Source: Hofstenia miamia
Taxonomy: Eukaryota; Xenacoelomorpha; Acoela
Assembly (NCBI GenBank): GCA_004352715.1
Contig: SCFE01000030.1
Span: 1,473,029 to 1,537,028 of the forward strand
DNA: 64,000 nucleotides
Direction: 5' to 3'
Within the stretch, counting starts at the first letter, position 1; the number at the start of each line of letters is the position of its first letter. Position numbers and translations under genes: made by a program. The notes beneath the pieces were generated by a model, which saw only the letters and a program-made list of their open reading frames with translations, made no database searches and was not told the origin of the DNA. Shown here piece after piece: positions 9,990 through 22,899 of this stretch.

Positions 9990-12900
9990 GGTTAAAACTG
10001 GTCCAGTCCAGTTAAAGAATTCTATATTTTTATTTTCAAAATTTATTGATTGCAATTATTGCAGCGTTACAAAACAATACAAATTGTGGCAAAGGAATGC
10101 AAGGGGTTCCCAAATCTAGCCTTAATTGACATTTTGCTATTCAAATTATGGAATTACAATATTACAGACACTATTTGAAAAAAATTATCAAATTTTGAAG
10201 AAATTATTGCAAGGAATACATGTTTGAATTCGCATTGTTGTTGCTAGACTATATTGCTATTAGAATCATTTACATGGTTCTAAATTTCTTATTCTATTTT
10301 ACGTAACTACATTCATTTCCTTCATTATATTTTGATAGATTTGTGTTCATTTTCATTGGTTTGTTTTATAAAAACTTCATGTTAAAAATCAAAATGACGC
10401 TATATGTATATATATATATATATATTGTTAGCACAGGAATTTACCAATTTCATTTTATGACAAAAATAGAATATATTTTTGTCGTTAATTTGAATATGAT
10501 GCTAATTTTAAAGACCTGGTTAAGATAAGAAGAAATCCGATCCTGTTTAAGCATATTGGGACGCACAGCACAACTGATAGTGCAAATTTTGCTATTAGCC
10601 TGGAAAAGCACCGCTCATATAGTTACATTTATGAACCTCATGAAACAAAAAAAACCAAACAGAACCTTCTTCCAGCGTCACTAATTAGAAAAAGTGCTGA
10701 CGAAACAATATTTACATTCACTGGCCAAAAGTGAATTAAATCGTCAAGTTTTTTGGAAGTATAGTACAGCCCAGTTCTACGGTTTATATGCATATTGTCA
10801 ATTTCCCAATTGCGGTAATTAAGCCTTCCTGTTGCTGCAATTACATTATATACTGGTGAAAATGATTATATTCATGGCTTTATGCGTTCAATTGGGGTTT
10901 GTTTTATATGGGATAACAAAATCTATTCAAGATTGGAGTAAAGCTTGAATTGTTTTTTATTTGGAATTAGTGATTTTACAGTGTTCGAGACGAATCGCAT
11001 TGTTAGTTATTCCAAAAATTGTATTTCTATGGTTCATTTGTCTAAGGGTTCAACATGTAGGAAATGTTTTCCATTGCTCAATGAAGCTTGGCAGCAGGTA
11101 AACCTAATTCTAATATTCAGTATAATTCGGCATTGCGTGTCTCATTTTTCTATAAATTTTTAATTTGCAGATATGTAATTTTGTCAATAATTTTGTTGGC
11201 GTTTTCATAAGCCAAACAGTAAACTTAATATGCTATAATAGCGTCAACATAATAAACACACACTAAAATGTCAGTTTACGTCTGCCATCTGACATTAATT
11301 AACTGTTACACCAAGTGAATTTTAGATGTACTCATGTTATCACACGCAGTATGTACCAATTTAGAGTAATTTTTTCACATTTTTGCTAAATGAAACATCA
11401 AAATTTGGAAAACATTTTTTGTAATTCCCTAATATTGATAGAAAGTATTAAGCAACAATTTCTTGTATTTAACTAATCTACTTAAATAAAAACAATAGTA
11501 TAATAAAAACGATATAAAATTCATTTAACAAATCAAAGCAATGAAATGTTGACTTATACATGAAATATCCTTTCAATGTTTTTAAACTTCAGTTAAACTT
11601 CCAAAATGCTGACAAAATGACTTGGTGTGACCAAAACCATATCTAAAAATATTTGTTTTATAGTGTGCACTAATAAGACTTAATCAAACAGGAAAACATT
11701 AAAATATATAATTTTATTTAAATAACATTACAATAAATGCAAGCTATAAAGGCTCTAGTGTAGATTAATTGAGAAAAGAGTGTAGAAATAATGCGTTTAT
11801 TAGCATAAGTAAGAACTCCGGAATTTTCGATGCAGTTATAAGTTAAAATTTAATTCCAACACTGAAATTAAAAGCTACCTTCAATAAGTGAAAACTGTTT
11901 GATTGCAGTTGCCTCGATTAGAACTGATATTTAGAAGCACGATTCATCATACTAGTCTAAAATACAAAAATATATAAATGATAACAAATGTTCGGAAATT
12001 TTTTGAAAGAACCAGATACAAAATAGATTTTTGTGCCATCAAATCATTTTTATATTCAAAATGCGTTAATATTCTTATGGGGTCTATAGTCTTCATTCTA
12101 CATATACCACAAAATCTCTGACTATGCATGTTAAGAAAACTATAGCATTAAAACAAATTTGCGACATTGACCTTCAAATTTACATAAAAAGCGGCAATGT
12201 AATAAGAATTTTGAATGTTAATATTTCTGAAAAGATTGCTCGCACAGTCGTTGCAAATTCGTGGATTAACACTGCATTTAAATTTACAAAAAAATATGCC
12301 AAGACATCTATATATTTTCATTAATAACTAGGACCATTACGGTATAATGCCGCCAAAATAAAATAAATTTAATGGCATACGAGACGTATTAACTTAATCA
12401 ATTTGTTGGTCAAAAGCATATTCTATGAACACTTTCATTACAAACAATTAGCGAAGTCAATCAATGATACATTCTGACATTTATTTAAATATTGAAATTT
12501 TAAAAAAATTGAAAAGCAAATCGATTAATCAGTTCTCTAGCTAAACATTAAAACTTGTTTTTTCGTTTTATTAATCAAGGTAAATATAAGATTTGAACAC
12601 ATCCCTCAAAAACAATTATGCAAATATTTGAACCAGGGAAATTTTAACCAAGTACTGGATACTTAACTATTGTACTTGAGCATAAAAATAGCTTACTTGA
12701 AAATACGCAATCGCCACAAGAACTTGATATTTTAATAGGCATATCAATTTCTGGTGATTGGGTTTAGATAAGTGCGCTACAAAAATATCACTGCTTCTAC
12801 ATTGGCTTTACCCGCAACATCAAGCAGCATCTGAAAGGCTTTATTTTAGTAAACCAGGACTAATCTTAAGACTACCAGATTGAAATAAAATATAACTACC

Positions 12901-14475
12901 AAAATATCTTTTGTCTTAGCTATAACTAATAATGTTGAAGACATTATCTAGACAATGTAAATTATTCATCATGTCACTTAATAGGTTTTGCATATTTATG
13001 ATAATTACTTGGCAAACAAAATAATTGGCACCCACAAAAGGCGAAGACCCTAAACGTATACTCAAATTCAGGGCACTTTTGACTTAAAAATTGACCAAAC
13101 AAGAATTTAATAAAAAAGGAAATTGACCTTAAAATCAATATTTCTACCAAATTTATTTTGCTTACCAAAGGAATTGTTCCTTAAATTAATTATTTCTTGA
13201 TTACTTCAGAATCAAGTATTGTCACTATGTGCAATTCAATACTTTGATTTAATATAAATAGAAATGGTGTTTGTGAAACAGTAGCTTGCTTCACAAAAGT
13301 GAACCAAACAAATATAAAAATTGACCAATTAATCTACATTGACTTTACTCAAATCTAACCAAAGCGCATATTGATTCAGAAAATCTATTAGAATAAAAGT
13401 TGCGATTGACATGAGTTTGAATTTTCAAGCAAAGCCGGACTTAATTTGCGAGTTTAATTTACTAGCGGATTCAAATTGACAAATTGGATAATGTTATTCT
13501 CTAATAATTTACCTTAAAATTTTCCAATCGAACCAAAGTCAACCAACACCCTAAAAAAACAAATAAAGTCTTAGATAATATTGTATGTATAAATGAGCAA
13601 TTAGAGTACCTTTCAAAACGAAACCTTAAGAAGTTTGGAGAATGTATGGCATCAAGAATCACTTAAATTATTTTAAGGAATACGAAAATTAGCCTATACA
13701 GCGACAAATTAAGAGTCCACAGATGCAGCCTTAAGAAAACTTACAAGCTAAAACAAAATTGAGCATTATTAAGATTCATTACGTACTTTATATTGTTGAT
13801 AGGTAGGGCAAGTTTTTTCTAAAATGAGTACTGCGTTTACTATCATTACAAAAAATTCCTAAGCATCAGTGTATTATACTATACATTAACTTATTCAACC
13901 TATATTTTCAATTTGCAGACTAGTTACAAATGCTATGACTGAATGATTTTTAACTCTTAGTAAAACTTGCCCGACTTACTAAATCAGAAAGAAGTTGATT
14001 TATTGTCTGCAGCCTAAAAACGTTAAGCACAAGGCACCTAAAACTGATGATAAATAATAAATTACAAAACACTAAAATTTAGCAGTATTATAATTGAAAT
14101 ATATAGTGGACAAAAGCGAAAAAACATTGCATTTATGGAGTTTAATCAACTTAGAAATTGAAGCGCAATGAATTTTAATTTGTCCAGTAGCTATCCTAAT
14201 ACACGTACGAATCACATGCAAATATGATAATTAAAGTTACACAAAGACGGAAAAATAATTAGTCAAGGTAAAAATTTATTTTACAAAACAACTTTGTGAT
14301 AGATATTTTGCAAACAACTATTTACACCTAAACGAAATTGAAAGACAAATAAATGACAAGAAAGTTTATGAAGCAATCGTCTATAAGTCTGGATAATTCG
14401 CCACTCTAAACTTAACCTTACACCTATAAAGAGAATCATTAGTGTCTAAAACAGATATCCGAAAAACTTACAACA
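9990..14475. other. Gene-poor AT-rich region
   Basis: I see no gene here. There is an (AT)n tract at about 10403-10424 and one exon-like segment at 10982-11097 (see findings). Short frames at 11947, 12124 and 12974 have no recognisable motif. The right part, up to 14475, includes the 3' UTR of the minus-strand hnRNP gene, whose exact polyadenylation site I cannot fix because AATAAA-like hexamers are common in such AT-rich DNA. Confidence 0.5.
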
Positions 14476-17400
14476 TCAATAAGGTTTTCCACCTCTGCCA
14501 CGACCGCGCCCTAAACAAATCATTAAAAATTCAAAGCCCAAAAATGATAGAGATCGACTAATTTTTAAATAGTATAGAATTAGTAAATTGTACGATTATT
14601 TTGCGAGATGCATATTAATGATATATTTTCTTTAGGGGTTCTCCAAAGCACAGCTTTAATATAAAAAACCCGAACGAGATAGGGTTAATTACATTACCTC
14701 TCTGTGGGCCATAGGACGAAGGCTGTTGACCATAAGAACCGGAGTAGTAATCCTGTCCGCCACCGCCATATCCAGAATTATAACTATCATAGCCTCCTCC
14801 ATATCCTTGATAGCCGTAGTTTTCATTATAACCACCAGAACCACCATAACCCTGTCCCGCATTGCCACCTGAATAGCCGCTGTTGTAATGATCACGTCCA
14901 CCAGGCCGATTTCCACCTTGACGCATACCGCCAGCCCGCGGAGCATTCATTCCAGGCCCGCCAGGACCAGATCCCTTAGGCTCAGCTTTCCTCATATCAA
15001 GAGTATGATTGGTGTTACCAGGTACATTGTGTTGAGCAATAACTAGAAGACGATTTCAATAGGTATAAAGTAATAAATTAAACTCTGAGAGCGGTGGTAA
15101 ACTTACTGCAAAAAAAATCAGCATTATCTTCGTATTCGAATTCAATAAAACCAAATTTACGATTGCGCTCAGTTCCATCTTCACGTTTCTCCTTTTTGAT
15201 ATCCACACTTTTAACAACAATATCAGGAAAAGCTTGTATATATTGTCTGATATCGTCTTCCTTTAAACTAGGTTGAATCCCGCCAACAAATACTTTCTGT
15301 GTGCGAGTGTGATTAACAGGATTGCTCTAAACAATAAAATTAACGCCATGAAACAAATTCAGAAGCTAAACTACAAGTGAAACATAAAAAATAGTCCATA
15401 ATTTACTTACATCACGAGGAACAGCTCGACGAATATCAAGTTTTCTTCCTTCAATTACAATGCCTTCATTTCTGGATTGCTTCATAACATCACGAACAGA
15501 TTGATGTTTAGCAAATGTAACAAAACCAAATCCCTTGGGTTGTTTGCTGTTACTAAACAAAATAAAAATGAATAGCACGAAATTAAATCTTTAGAGAAAA
15601 AAATTGGTTAACAAGGATTGATCAAAATAGTGTAGAAATCAAGCGAAAAGTGATTTTTTATGAATATGATTAATCGGAAAATGCTTTTATTATAACCGGC
15701 GAGGTAACCATCTTTACGGATTTAAAACGAAATATACTACTCGATATTAATGTCCCCAAATTAGTGTCTTTTCAAAGTGGGGAAACGTGGAACGAAAAAC
15801 AACAATACAAGCGATATTCAGATCGAATTAGAATGAAACTATTTTACGCATATACACGGTTGATAACACAATAAAACCTGCATTTCGCCCGAGGTTTTAA
15901 TATTTTAATGCAGCAGAATTTTGTGACAAAACTAAATTTGCCTCGCAACAGATTGTCAAGGTTTTTGCGGAAATTTGTTGTCAATGATATTTCATAGAGG
16001 AAGAAACTTGATATATATCAAAAAATAATTTGATGCATCATCTTTTAGATAATTCCGAAGCTTTTAGTTTGAAGACAATCTATCCTGATTTTTTGAATCA
16101 GCGCACTTTTTTAAGTCCAAATCAGTGCAATTGACGGCATTTGCCACTTTAATGGTTTTGAATCTTGCAGTTCTCAGGACTTCCTTTCACTATTACCGAT
16201 TGACATGAATGCTTGTGGGATTTGTGGATCCTGCATCTCCATGATCACCAAGTCGTAAGTAGTTAGAATTATTCCGATCCATATTTTAAATTATACAATT
16301 ATACCCCCTTTATAACTATGTACCTATATGTTTTAATCAATTTTTATCAAAGCAACTTTTTTATTGCAACTGCCCCAAGAATTTCTGCAGCCACTTTAAA
16401 ACAATCTAACTAATATGCACATTAGGATTGAGAGGAATTTGGTTATATTATATGAAATGATCATCCGGAATAATTCTAACTACTTGATTTATATTACAAT
16501 TCTTTAAAGGAATCCATATGGGAAACCCATTATTAAAGTAATATCTTTTATCATCAAATGACGATAATGATGTTTTTCCTGTGCTGATTAAACACCCATT
16601 TTATTTGTTCTTAGACAATTTTTATAATCTTGAAAAGTTAATTTTCTTTTTCAACTTTTGTCATTCCTTACAAAGTGTTTTTACTTTTATCGTTAACTTT
16701 ATATGAATACATTTTCCTCTTCAAAGCAACAAACTCATTTAAATAAATATTTTCAGGAGTTTCAATCTTAAAATAACCAGGAATTTTTAATAATCTTTCA
16801 TTGAATAATTCATGATTATCAAAATTACTAAAATCAAATAATTGATAATCTGTATTTAAAATGTTTAAATGATTAATTAATGAATAGAACTAACGCATCA
16901 ACTGATTACTTTAATCTATCAAAAACGGTTTATCAATATATTTCAAAAGACAAGAAAGAATATATAAATGCAATGCAGCAATTTGCTCAAACCTATAGAC
17001 TAGATTTCTCCCATGGAGATGAATTTGGACACAACAATGGAAGACAGAAGAAGCCACCCAACATAATATATTATTTTTGGATATGTTGAAGGGTGAGTAA
17101 TTATTAAAGCTCAAAGAGCTTACAAATAATAAGATTTCTTCACTAAAAAGAATGCTCTATCAAAAAGGTATTTACCTTTCATTCGCATCATGTATTGCAA
17201 TAAAAGATTTTACAAATTAACCTATAAACTCAAATCTACCTATCCGATTTTTCAAAATGCATATTTCACGATTTGAAAATTATTATGATCAAAGATAATT
17301 CTCGGCATTTATATATTTTTCACAGCATGGAGAATCCTATTTTTAAACTATACCCTTTTGCATTAACTTATAATTTGTAAAAATATAGTTATATACTTAT

Positions 17401-20400
17401 TATATTGCTTATTTAGATTTATTTATTGTTAAGCGAATATAATTTATGATTTTCTAAATAAATAGTTAATGAGTGAAATAGTTAAAACACTGAAATTAAA
17501 GTGGCTGCAGGAAATTCTTGGGGCGGTTAAAAAAGCTGCTTTGATAAAAACATAGGTACATAGTAAAAAGGGTGTATAATTGTAAAATTTAAAATATGGC
17601 ATATATATGGATCCGGAATAATTCGAACTACTGTCGTAAATCTTAGCTGGAACTTTATAGACCCTGCGAATAGTCACTCAAAATATTGAAGCAAAATGGA
17701 GCTCTACCAAGATAAGGATGAAGGCGATTAAAGGAACAAATGGCATTCCCCATGAAATTAGCAGTTTGTGGCAAACGTGGTTTTAGATTAGATGTATCCT
17801 GATATTGCCACAGTCGAATTTCTTGAGCCTTTAACCTTCCAAGCTGCAAATGATCTTGTAGAATACAGAGCAGCTAGTCAATCATCATAGAGACACAACG
17901 TGTGTGCTAGTCAATATTGAATTTTACAAAAAAGACAAAGGAATTAAAATGGATTGTGTGAAGTGGCAAAGCTAGTTTATATGGATAAGATTTCTATGAC
18001 AAGGTTAGGGTCATTAAAGGAAGAGAGTCTGTGCTGTGAAATTTTTTTATAAAACAAACGTTGGCATAATTGATTGGTGTTGAAGACCACTGACACCTTA
18101 ATTTTCAATAGAATGGAGATTAAGGAATAATAAAACAACCAATCTTAGTTGGATAACAAATTTCCTGTTGCGTGAATGGGAAGGAATGGATGACGGCGTT
18201 ATTTTACTAATGGAGAGTCATCTAAAATGACGTCATCAAATAATAATTGAATCCCTTACTCAAAATCAAATTTTTTGCAAAAAAATTAATCAATATGATG
18301 AAATTCAATTTTAGGATTACGGTTAGATTTTAATTAACGACACTTAATGACGGCACTTGAACTTGGTCCCCTAAAGTAAAATAAAGCTCAAATATATTCC
18401 GCTTTGGGTTTCGTTTTCGAAAACATTCATGAATTTTGAGTTTTATATAGATAGACTGGAGTCAACATACTTTCATAATTGTAGATCAACGGGCTCTGAC
18501 TTCCCAAAGCCGAAATGTTTAGGTTTAGGGCAGGAAATTCGGTTCGGTTGCGGTTATTTGGGTTCGGATTATTGGTTAATTCGGTTCTAAGTCTGATTTT
18601 CAAAATTTTCACACTAGTTTAGTTGCACATTGCACGTATATACATACAAATAAATATTTACCGAATGTTTGACGCTTTGAGAGAGAGGCCAGTCAAATTG
18701 GTTTTCCAAGTTTTTGGTAGAATATAAAAATGGCAGAAGAACCGAAATGCGGAAGTGCATACGATGTGATACACTAATAAAAATTGCTAAATCTTCAACA
18801 ATGGCGAAGCATACCGCCATGTGTGAACTCAAAGCACGTAAGCCTGAAAATCAGCAAGTAATCCCTTTCAAAAAAACGAAACCGAATGAAGCAAGTCAAG
18901 TTGCAGGACTTGTATATGAGGATAGCATCCCAATTACCAAAGTCGCAACATCGTGCACACTACAATCTTGGTTTACCAAAATGAATTTCTCAAAAGTCAC
19001 GTACGAATCGATAAACGAGACTTTGGAGGCTGAGTATCATGTTAAGGTAGCTGATATCAAAGAGAAGATCTCCAAAGAGACAAAAAGCAACTATTGTGTT
19101 TATCGTTTGACAAGTGGTCTTCCGTGGAAAATAAAAAGTTCATTGGAGTCTATATATATGTGAATGGAGAAAGCATGTTTGGGATTGCTTAACTACAAAG
19201 TTTCCGGTTATCGGTTCCTAATTCGGCTGGCGGTTACGGTTCCATGAAAAGTCGGTTAACCGAATTCCCTGGTTTAGGGCTTAGGTCTAAATAATATTCA
19301 ACATTTAGTTTTTAAGTTTGTGTTCCAGATGACGTCATATAAAGTATTGCGTAAAAACATTTATATATCAGATTCAGCTGATCTGCAATAAAGCCCAAAT
19401 ATCATTTAGCAGTTATCTTTCTTAAATACAACGATCTACAAATTATTATACAAAGCTATTGGTTTATATTAGGTAAGAGGTTCATTCCGATGCTGTTGAT
19501 TATAAGATACTTCGCATTTGTTTCGGAATAATGTCAATATAAAGTGATCTTGCTATTGAGCTTGAAATATCTAAGCTGTTTTCACAAGCAGATCAACTTT
19601 TTTTCGCAATTTACTTGCCTCTCATTGGATGAAGTATTAGCACTGTGATCTCGACCCATGTTCACTCAAATGCTTAAAGAACCTAGAATCTTCAATGTGC
19701 TAAACAGTCTTGCGTACATCATCAATTCGTCTCTCTCCAGTGGAATATATCCTAAAGCGGCTAAGCAGGCTTTGGTTAAACCCCTACTGAAAAAGTCATC
19801 TGCTCCATAATTTTTTATATCTAATTTATATTGTGGGCAAGTTTATTGAATTTGTTTATCGAAACAATTTGCGGTCTGAGTTTCAATATGCGCACCTGAA
19901 ACTGTTTTGATCCGCGTTTTTGACGATATGTTGAATGCACTTGATAATGGGAAAGCTGTCATCTTTATCATGATTGATCAAACTGCAGCATTTGATACTG
20001 TCGATTATGACATAATGCTAAAAATTCTGCAAAGAATCGGATTTCGTGGGAAAGCATCTTATTTCCATGAACGCTGTCAAATAATAGACACAAAGGCGTG
20101 CCTATCCAGGTGAATTCAGGCGTACCACAGGGGTCTTTGCCGGGCCCAATTTTGTGCACATTATATAATGTTTCTTGGGGAGTCGTATATCAGTTTATGC
20201 AGACGATTTACAATGCTATAGATTCTTCATCATTGAGGGTGAAGTTTTGGCAGACCTGGTAATGAATTCTTATGCGTTGGTGGATGTGCATAATAGGTAC
20301 TTGCATTTATTCTACTTGCGGATGAACGAGACTGAAGTATTGGTTATTAAATTTGATAGGACGCTAAAATCCATTAACACTGCTTTGTCTAGGTCTCTGT

Positions 20401-21306
20401 TAAAGTCTTCGACGTCCTAGTGTTACAAACCTTGGTTGTTTGATGAACGAATCTCTCAAATTGAAACAACAAAGAAGTTATCCCAGCTTATGCGCCAATT
20501 ACTTTCTTTTGGATTTTTTTTAGTATCCTATATGGTCTTTCCGACTATCTGATAAAACTGAAATTAGTGCAAAACGACTGCGCTCGTGTTATTTTGTTAG
20601 CTTCGAAGTGTATGCATGGGCTGGCTCCTACCTATCTCTGATTTATTGTCGCATACATATCACTTGTCGATCTAGCATAGGTCGAATGACCTGTTTCTTC
20701 CTACTGTACCAAGAATACACACTTCCTATGAGAACGTTCTTTCTGTTTTGCCGCGCCCACCATCTTCTAAGGCATTCCTCACCTTCGTTGCTGTAATAAT
20801 TTTGTTAACTTTAAATGCGGATTAAAGGCTCATCTTTACGACCAGCTTCAAATGTATATTGTAGCGCATTAGAATACTTTATGTAAATTTTTGCACTCTA
20901 TATATAATATATTATTATTATTTTTATTATTATTACAATTTTATGACGACTTTCCGAATGCTGAACAATTTAAGCTACCCTTTTACATAGCTGTTAAGAT
21001 TCTAGCTAATACATTCTATCACCAGATAAATACTTATTGAGCTTAATAATGATGTTGTAAATATGTAATTCAAAATCTTACTCTCGCATTGCAACACAAT
21101 CGGTAATTTCTCCAAATTTGGCGAAGGCTTCACGCAATTCATTTTCTGTAGCGGATTTAGGGAGTGCACCAACAAAGAGCTTGGTTAATTTGTCTCCACA
21201 AGCATTAATAATGTCAATAACCCACTAAATATTTATATAAACATCAATATTGCTTATTCAAACTTACTTGTTCAAATTGCTGGTCGTGATCTTCATTTAC
21301 TGCCAT
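14476..21306 (-). CDS. hnRNP A/B-D (squid/AUF1)-type RNA-binding protein, six coding exons
   Basis: An RNA-binding protein of the hnRNP A/B, D (AUF1) or Drosophila Squid type, expected to bind pre-mRNA and mRNA in the nucleus and shuttle with it. Coding exons (minus strand): 21306-21268, 21224-21082, 15552-15411, 15326-15107, 15042-14698, 14510-14476. Together they give 924 nt, 307 aa plus stop, with GT-AG introns and matching phases (0, 2, 0, 1, 1). RRM1 has RNP2 KLFVGAL (28-34) and RNP1 KGFGFVTF (67-74). RRM2 has KVFVGGI (119-125) and RKFGFIEF (164-171). A Gly/Tyr/Asn-rich low-complexity tail follows (about 205-296), ending GRGRGRGGKPY, the usual RGG-like end of this family. The ATG at 21306 gives a very short acidic leader (MAVNEDHDQQ). 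The length is normal for the family (about 285-355 aa). Confidence 0.93.
18523..19279. mobile_element. Non-autonomous hAT element with 8-bp target-site duplication
   Basis: The element 18531-19271 (741 bp) begins CAGGAAATTCGGTT and ends with the inverted AACCGAATTCCCTG. It is flanked on both sides by the identical octamer GTTTAGGG (18523-18530 and 19272-19279). An 8-bp duplication and CAGG-type ends are the hallmarks of the hAT superfamily. Inside, GGTTCGG/GGTTATCGG-like subterminal repeats lie near both ends. It encodes only an N-terminal BED finger fragment (next entry), so it is an internally deleted copy. The perfect duplication suggests a rather recent insertion. Confidence 0.88.
18714..19163 (+). 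pseudogene. Truncated hAT transposase with BED zinc finger
   Basis: A 149-codon frame inside the short hAT element. Residues around 14-42 read RKCIRCD, then MAKHTAMC, giving the Cys-x2-Cys ... His-x3-Cys spacing of a BED zinc finger, the DNA-binding domain of many hAT transposases. After about residue 50 there is a linker and no RNase H-like catalytic domain, so the product cannot transpose by itself. If expressed, it could still bind the ends of related elements, but that is inference. Confidence 0.65.
19655..20935 (+). pseudogene. Decayed LINE reverse transcriptase
   Basis: A 5'-truncated non-LTR retrotransposon in the hnRNP intron. Recognisable pieces in order: LNSLAYIINSSLSSGIYPKA (about 19700-19760, fingers), IMIDQTAAFDTVDYDIMLKI (about 19965-20025, motif A with its Asp), GVPQGSLPGP (about 20119-20150, motif B), and a thumb-like region to about 20870. 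It ends in an AT-rich (TTA)n-like tail at 20905-20935. Frame breaks are frequent. The wording of the motifs is CR1/L2/Rex-like. Confidence 0.75.
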
Positions 21307-21830
21307 TTCAAGTATCTCCTGTGATAATTATAAAACAAAGAATCAATGACTAAGATAACGCACTGGTTAATTTTTTCTTAAAAACATTAAAAAAAATTAA
21401 GACTTAAATGACGCAAAAATTTTATCAATAAAAAATAAATTTAAGTTCTAAAACAATTTTTTATTTTCTACAAATCAAGTTACTGATATTTTTGACGAAA
21501 TGTTTCAATGGCAATTATCCTTATCCTTACCTTAGCTAGTAACTATTAAATAGCCATTCTTAATAATTTTTAAGCTGTTTAAAATTTTTTTTGTATAAAA
21601 GAAAATGAAAACGGAGGAACGCAAAAGTAGGGTGTGGATGGATTGAAGACGATTGTTTATACGCTGATATTTCAAATTTTGTTAATTAGATAAAAAACAT
21701 CTAAAATGTCAGACTGCTAAACCGTTATTAAACAAATTTAATGGCATTATACATTGCAACTAAGAAACAAAACTCAATGAAAAAAATGTTAAATTGCATA
21801 AAACAATAAGATAAGAACTGAGAGTGAAGG
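21307..21830. other. Upstream flank of the hnRNP gene
   Basis: Contains the 5' UTR and presumably the promoter of the minus-strand hnRNP gene. I see no clear TATA box placement or upstream exon. AT-rich, no coding pattern. Confidence 0.35.
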
Positions 21831-21839
21831 AAAGACAGC

Positions 21840-22400
21840 ATATCAGAGTAAGATGGAATTAGAGACAAACAAGGCGTAGGAAGAAGGTGAAGCATGGAGA
21901 ATACTGGGGGAACCCAGAAAATTGTGACAGAGAAGAGAGCAACAAGTGGTTAAAGAAGGCAGGACTAAAAAGAGAAAACAGAAGTACTGATAATGGCAGC
22001 ACAGGAGCAAGCAATAAGGACAAACTTTGGTGAAGAAGCATATAGGCAGAAGAGTAGAAGTAAGCGATAAGTGTACGATATGCAATGTAGGAAACAAGGA
22101 GAAAGAGAAGATAAACAAGTACAGAGAGTAACAGAGCAAATAGAAAGGCTGTGGAAGTTAAAGAAGGTTGAAGTAGTCCCAGTAGTTGTAGGAGCACAAA
22201 GAACAGTGAGTAAGAAGCATAAGAGATAATTGGAGGAGTTGGGAGTACCAAAGTGGGGAGGAGCAGTAGCACAGAAGCAGCATTGTTAGGAACAGCTAGA
22301 GTCCTGAGGAAAGCTCTCAGACTCACTGGGAACTGGTGAGTTCTCCGTGCTGAAAGGGATACCAGTATGAAGCTGTGAAAAAGTAATAATAATACCTAAT
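21840..22400 (+). pseudogene. 3' end of an RLE-type LINE (copy 1)
   Basis: Plus-strand translation, with stops and frame changes, gives MAAQEQAIRTNFGEEAYRQK (about 21992-22051), then EVVPVVVGAQRTVSKKHKR and an EELGVPKWGG segment (about 22160-22265). This is the C-terminal region of a LINE family that I place with elements carrying a C-terminal restriction-like (PD-(D/E)xK) endonuclease. The end, about 22290-22400 (GAGTCCTGAGGAAAGCTCTC to GAAGCTGTGAAAAAG and (AAT)n), is the shared 3' terminus of all copies here. The long Leu/Ser-rich frames on the minus strand are antisense shadows. Confidence 0.6.
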
Positions 22401-22792
22401 TACATATTTGCACCTAAAATTATCGCTAGAAGTACCAAATGAGTCAAATTGACTCAAATTAAAATTTTGTTTACTTGCATATGCATTCTTTAAAAACAAC
22501 AGCAGTTATATACACCTCCAAAAATATTGATAGTCTATTTGAATTTTCATAAGTAAAATTTTTTTTCATTCTTTTATATAATTTATTAATTGAAATGCTA
22601 CATTTAAAATGAATCTCAAGGAGTAAAGGTATTTCTAGTGTTATTCTGTTAACGAATTGTATTAATTTAAAAGTAAACATATGTTTACCGTAAATCCTCG
22701 TGTTTAAGCCAAACCTGTGAACCTAAATCTTAGTTTAAAGGTATGTGGTGCGGTTTATACACACAGTCAAAAAATTTTATCTGTAAATTTCT

Positions 22793-22793
22793 N
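22793..22793. other. Single ambiguous base (n), probable contig join
   Basis: A single n, with unrelated sequence on the left and the 3' terminal segment of the RLE-type LINE on the right. It behaves like the other lone n characters at 23929 and 24787, where exact sequence duplication shows a failed join. Confidence 0.7.
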
Positions 22794-22899
22794 ACAGCTA
22801 GAGTCCTGAGGAAAGCTCTCAGACTCCCTCGGAACTGGTGAGTTCCCCGAGCTGAGAGGGAACCAGCATGAAGCTGTGAGAAGGAATAATAATAATAAT
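22794..22899 (+). repeat. 3' terminus fragment of the RLE-type LINE (copy 2)
   Basis: Begins right after the n at 22793 and matches the last 100 bp of the neighbouring copies (ACAGCTAGAGTCCTGAGG to GAAGCTGTGAGAAGG), ending in (AAT)n at 22887-22899. It differs from copy 1 at several positions, so it is a separate copy. The SINE begins directly after its (AAT)n tail. Confidence 0.75.

Larger units (their letters stand above)
15553..21081 (-). other. Large intron 2 of the hnRNP gene, invaded by mobile elements
   Basis: This 5.5-kb GT-AG intron (phase 2) splits RRM1 between its two RNP motifs, so the exons on either side lie far apart. It contains a short hAT element (18531-19271) and a decayed LINE (about 19655-20935). 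At 15600-18500 I see only AT-rich DNA with short frames (16880-17089, 17655-17849) that carry no recognisable domain. The other introns of this gene are short (43, 84, 64 and 187 nt), so the size is explained by insertions. Confidence 0.85.

Noticed and set aside
14704-14979. His/Asn-rich plus-strand frame
   Set aside because: Shadow of the Gly-rich exon of the minus-strand hnRNP gene.
16880-17849. Short frames in the hnRNP intron (16880-17089 and 17655-17849) as possible host exons
   Set aside because: No recognised motif, not in frame with the hnRNP coding exons, which already give a complete protein.
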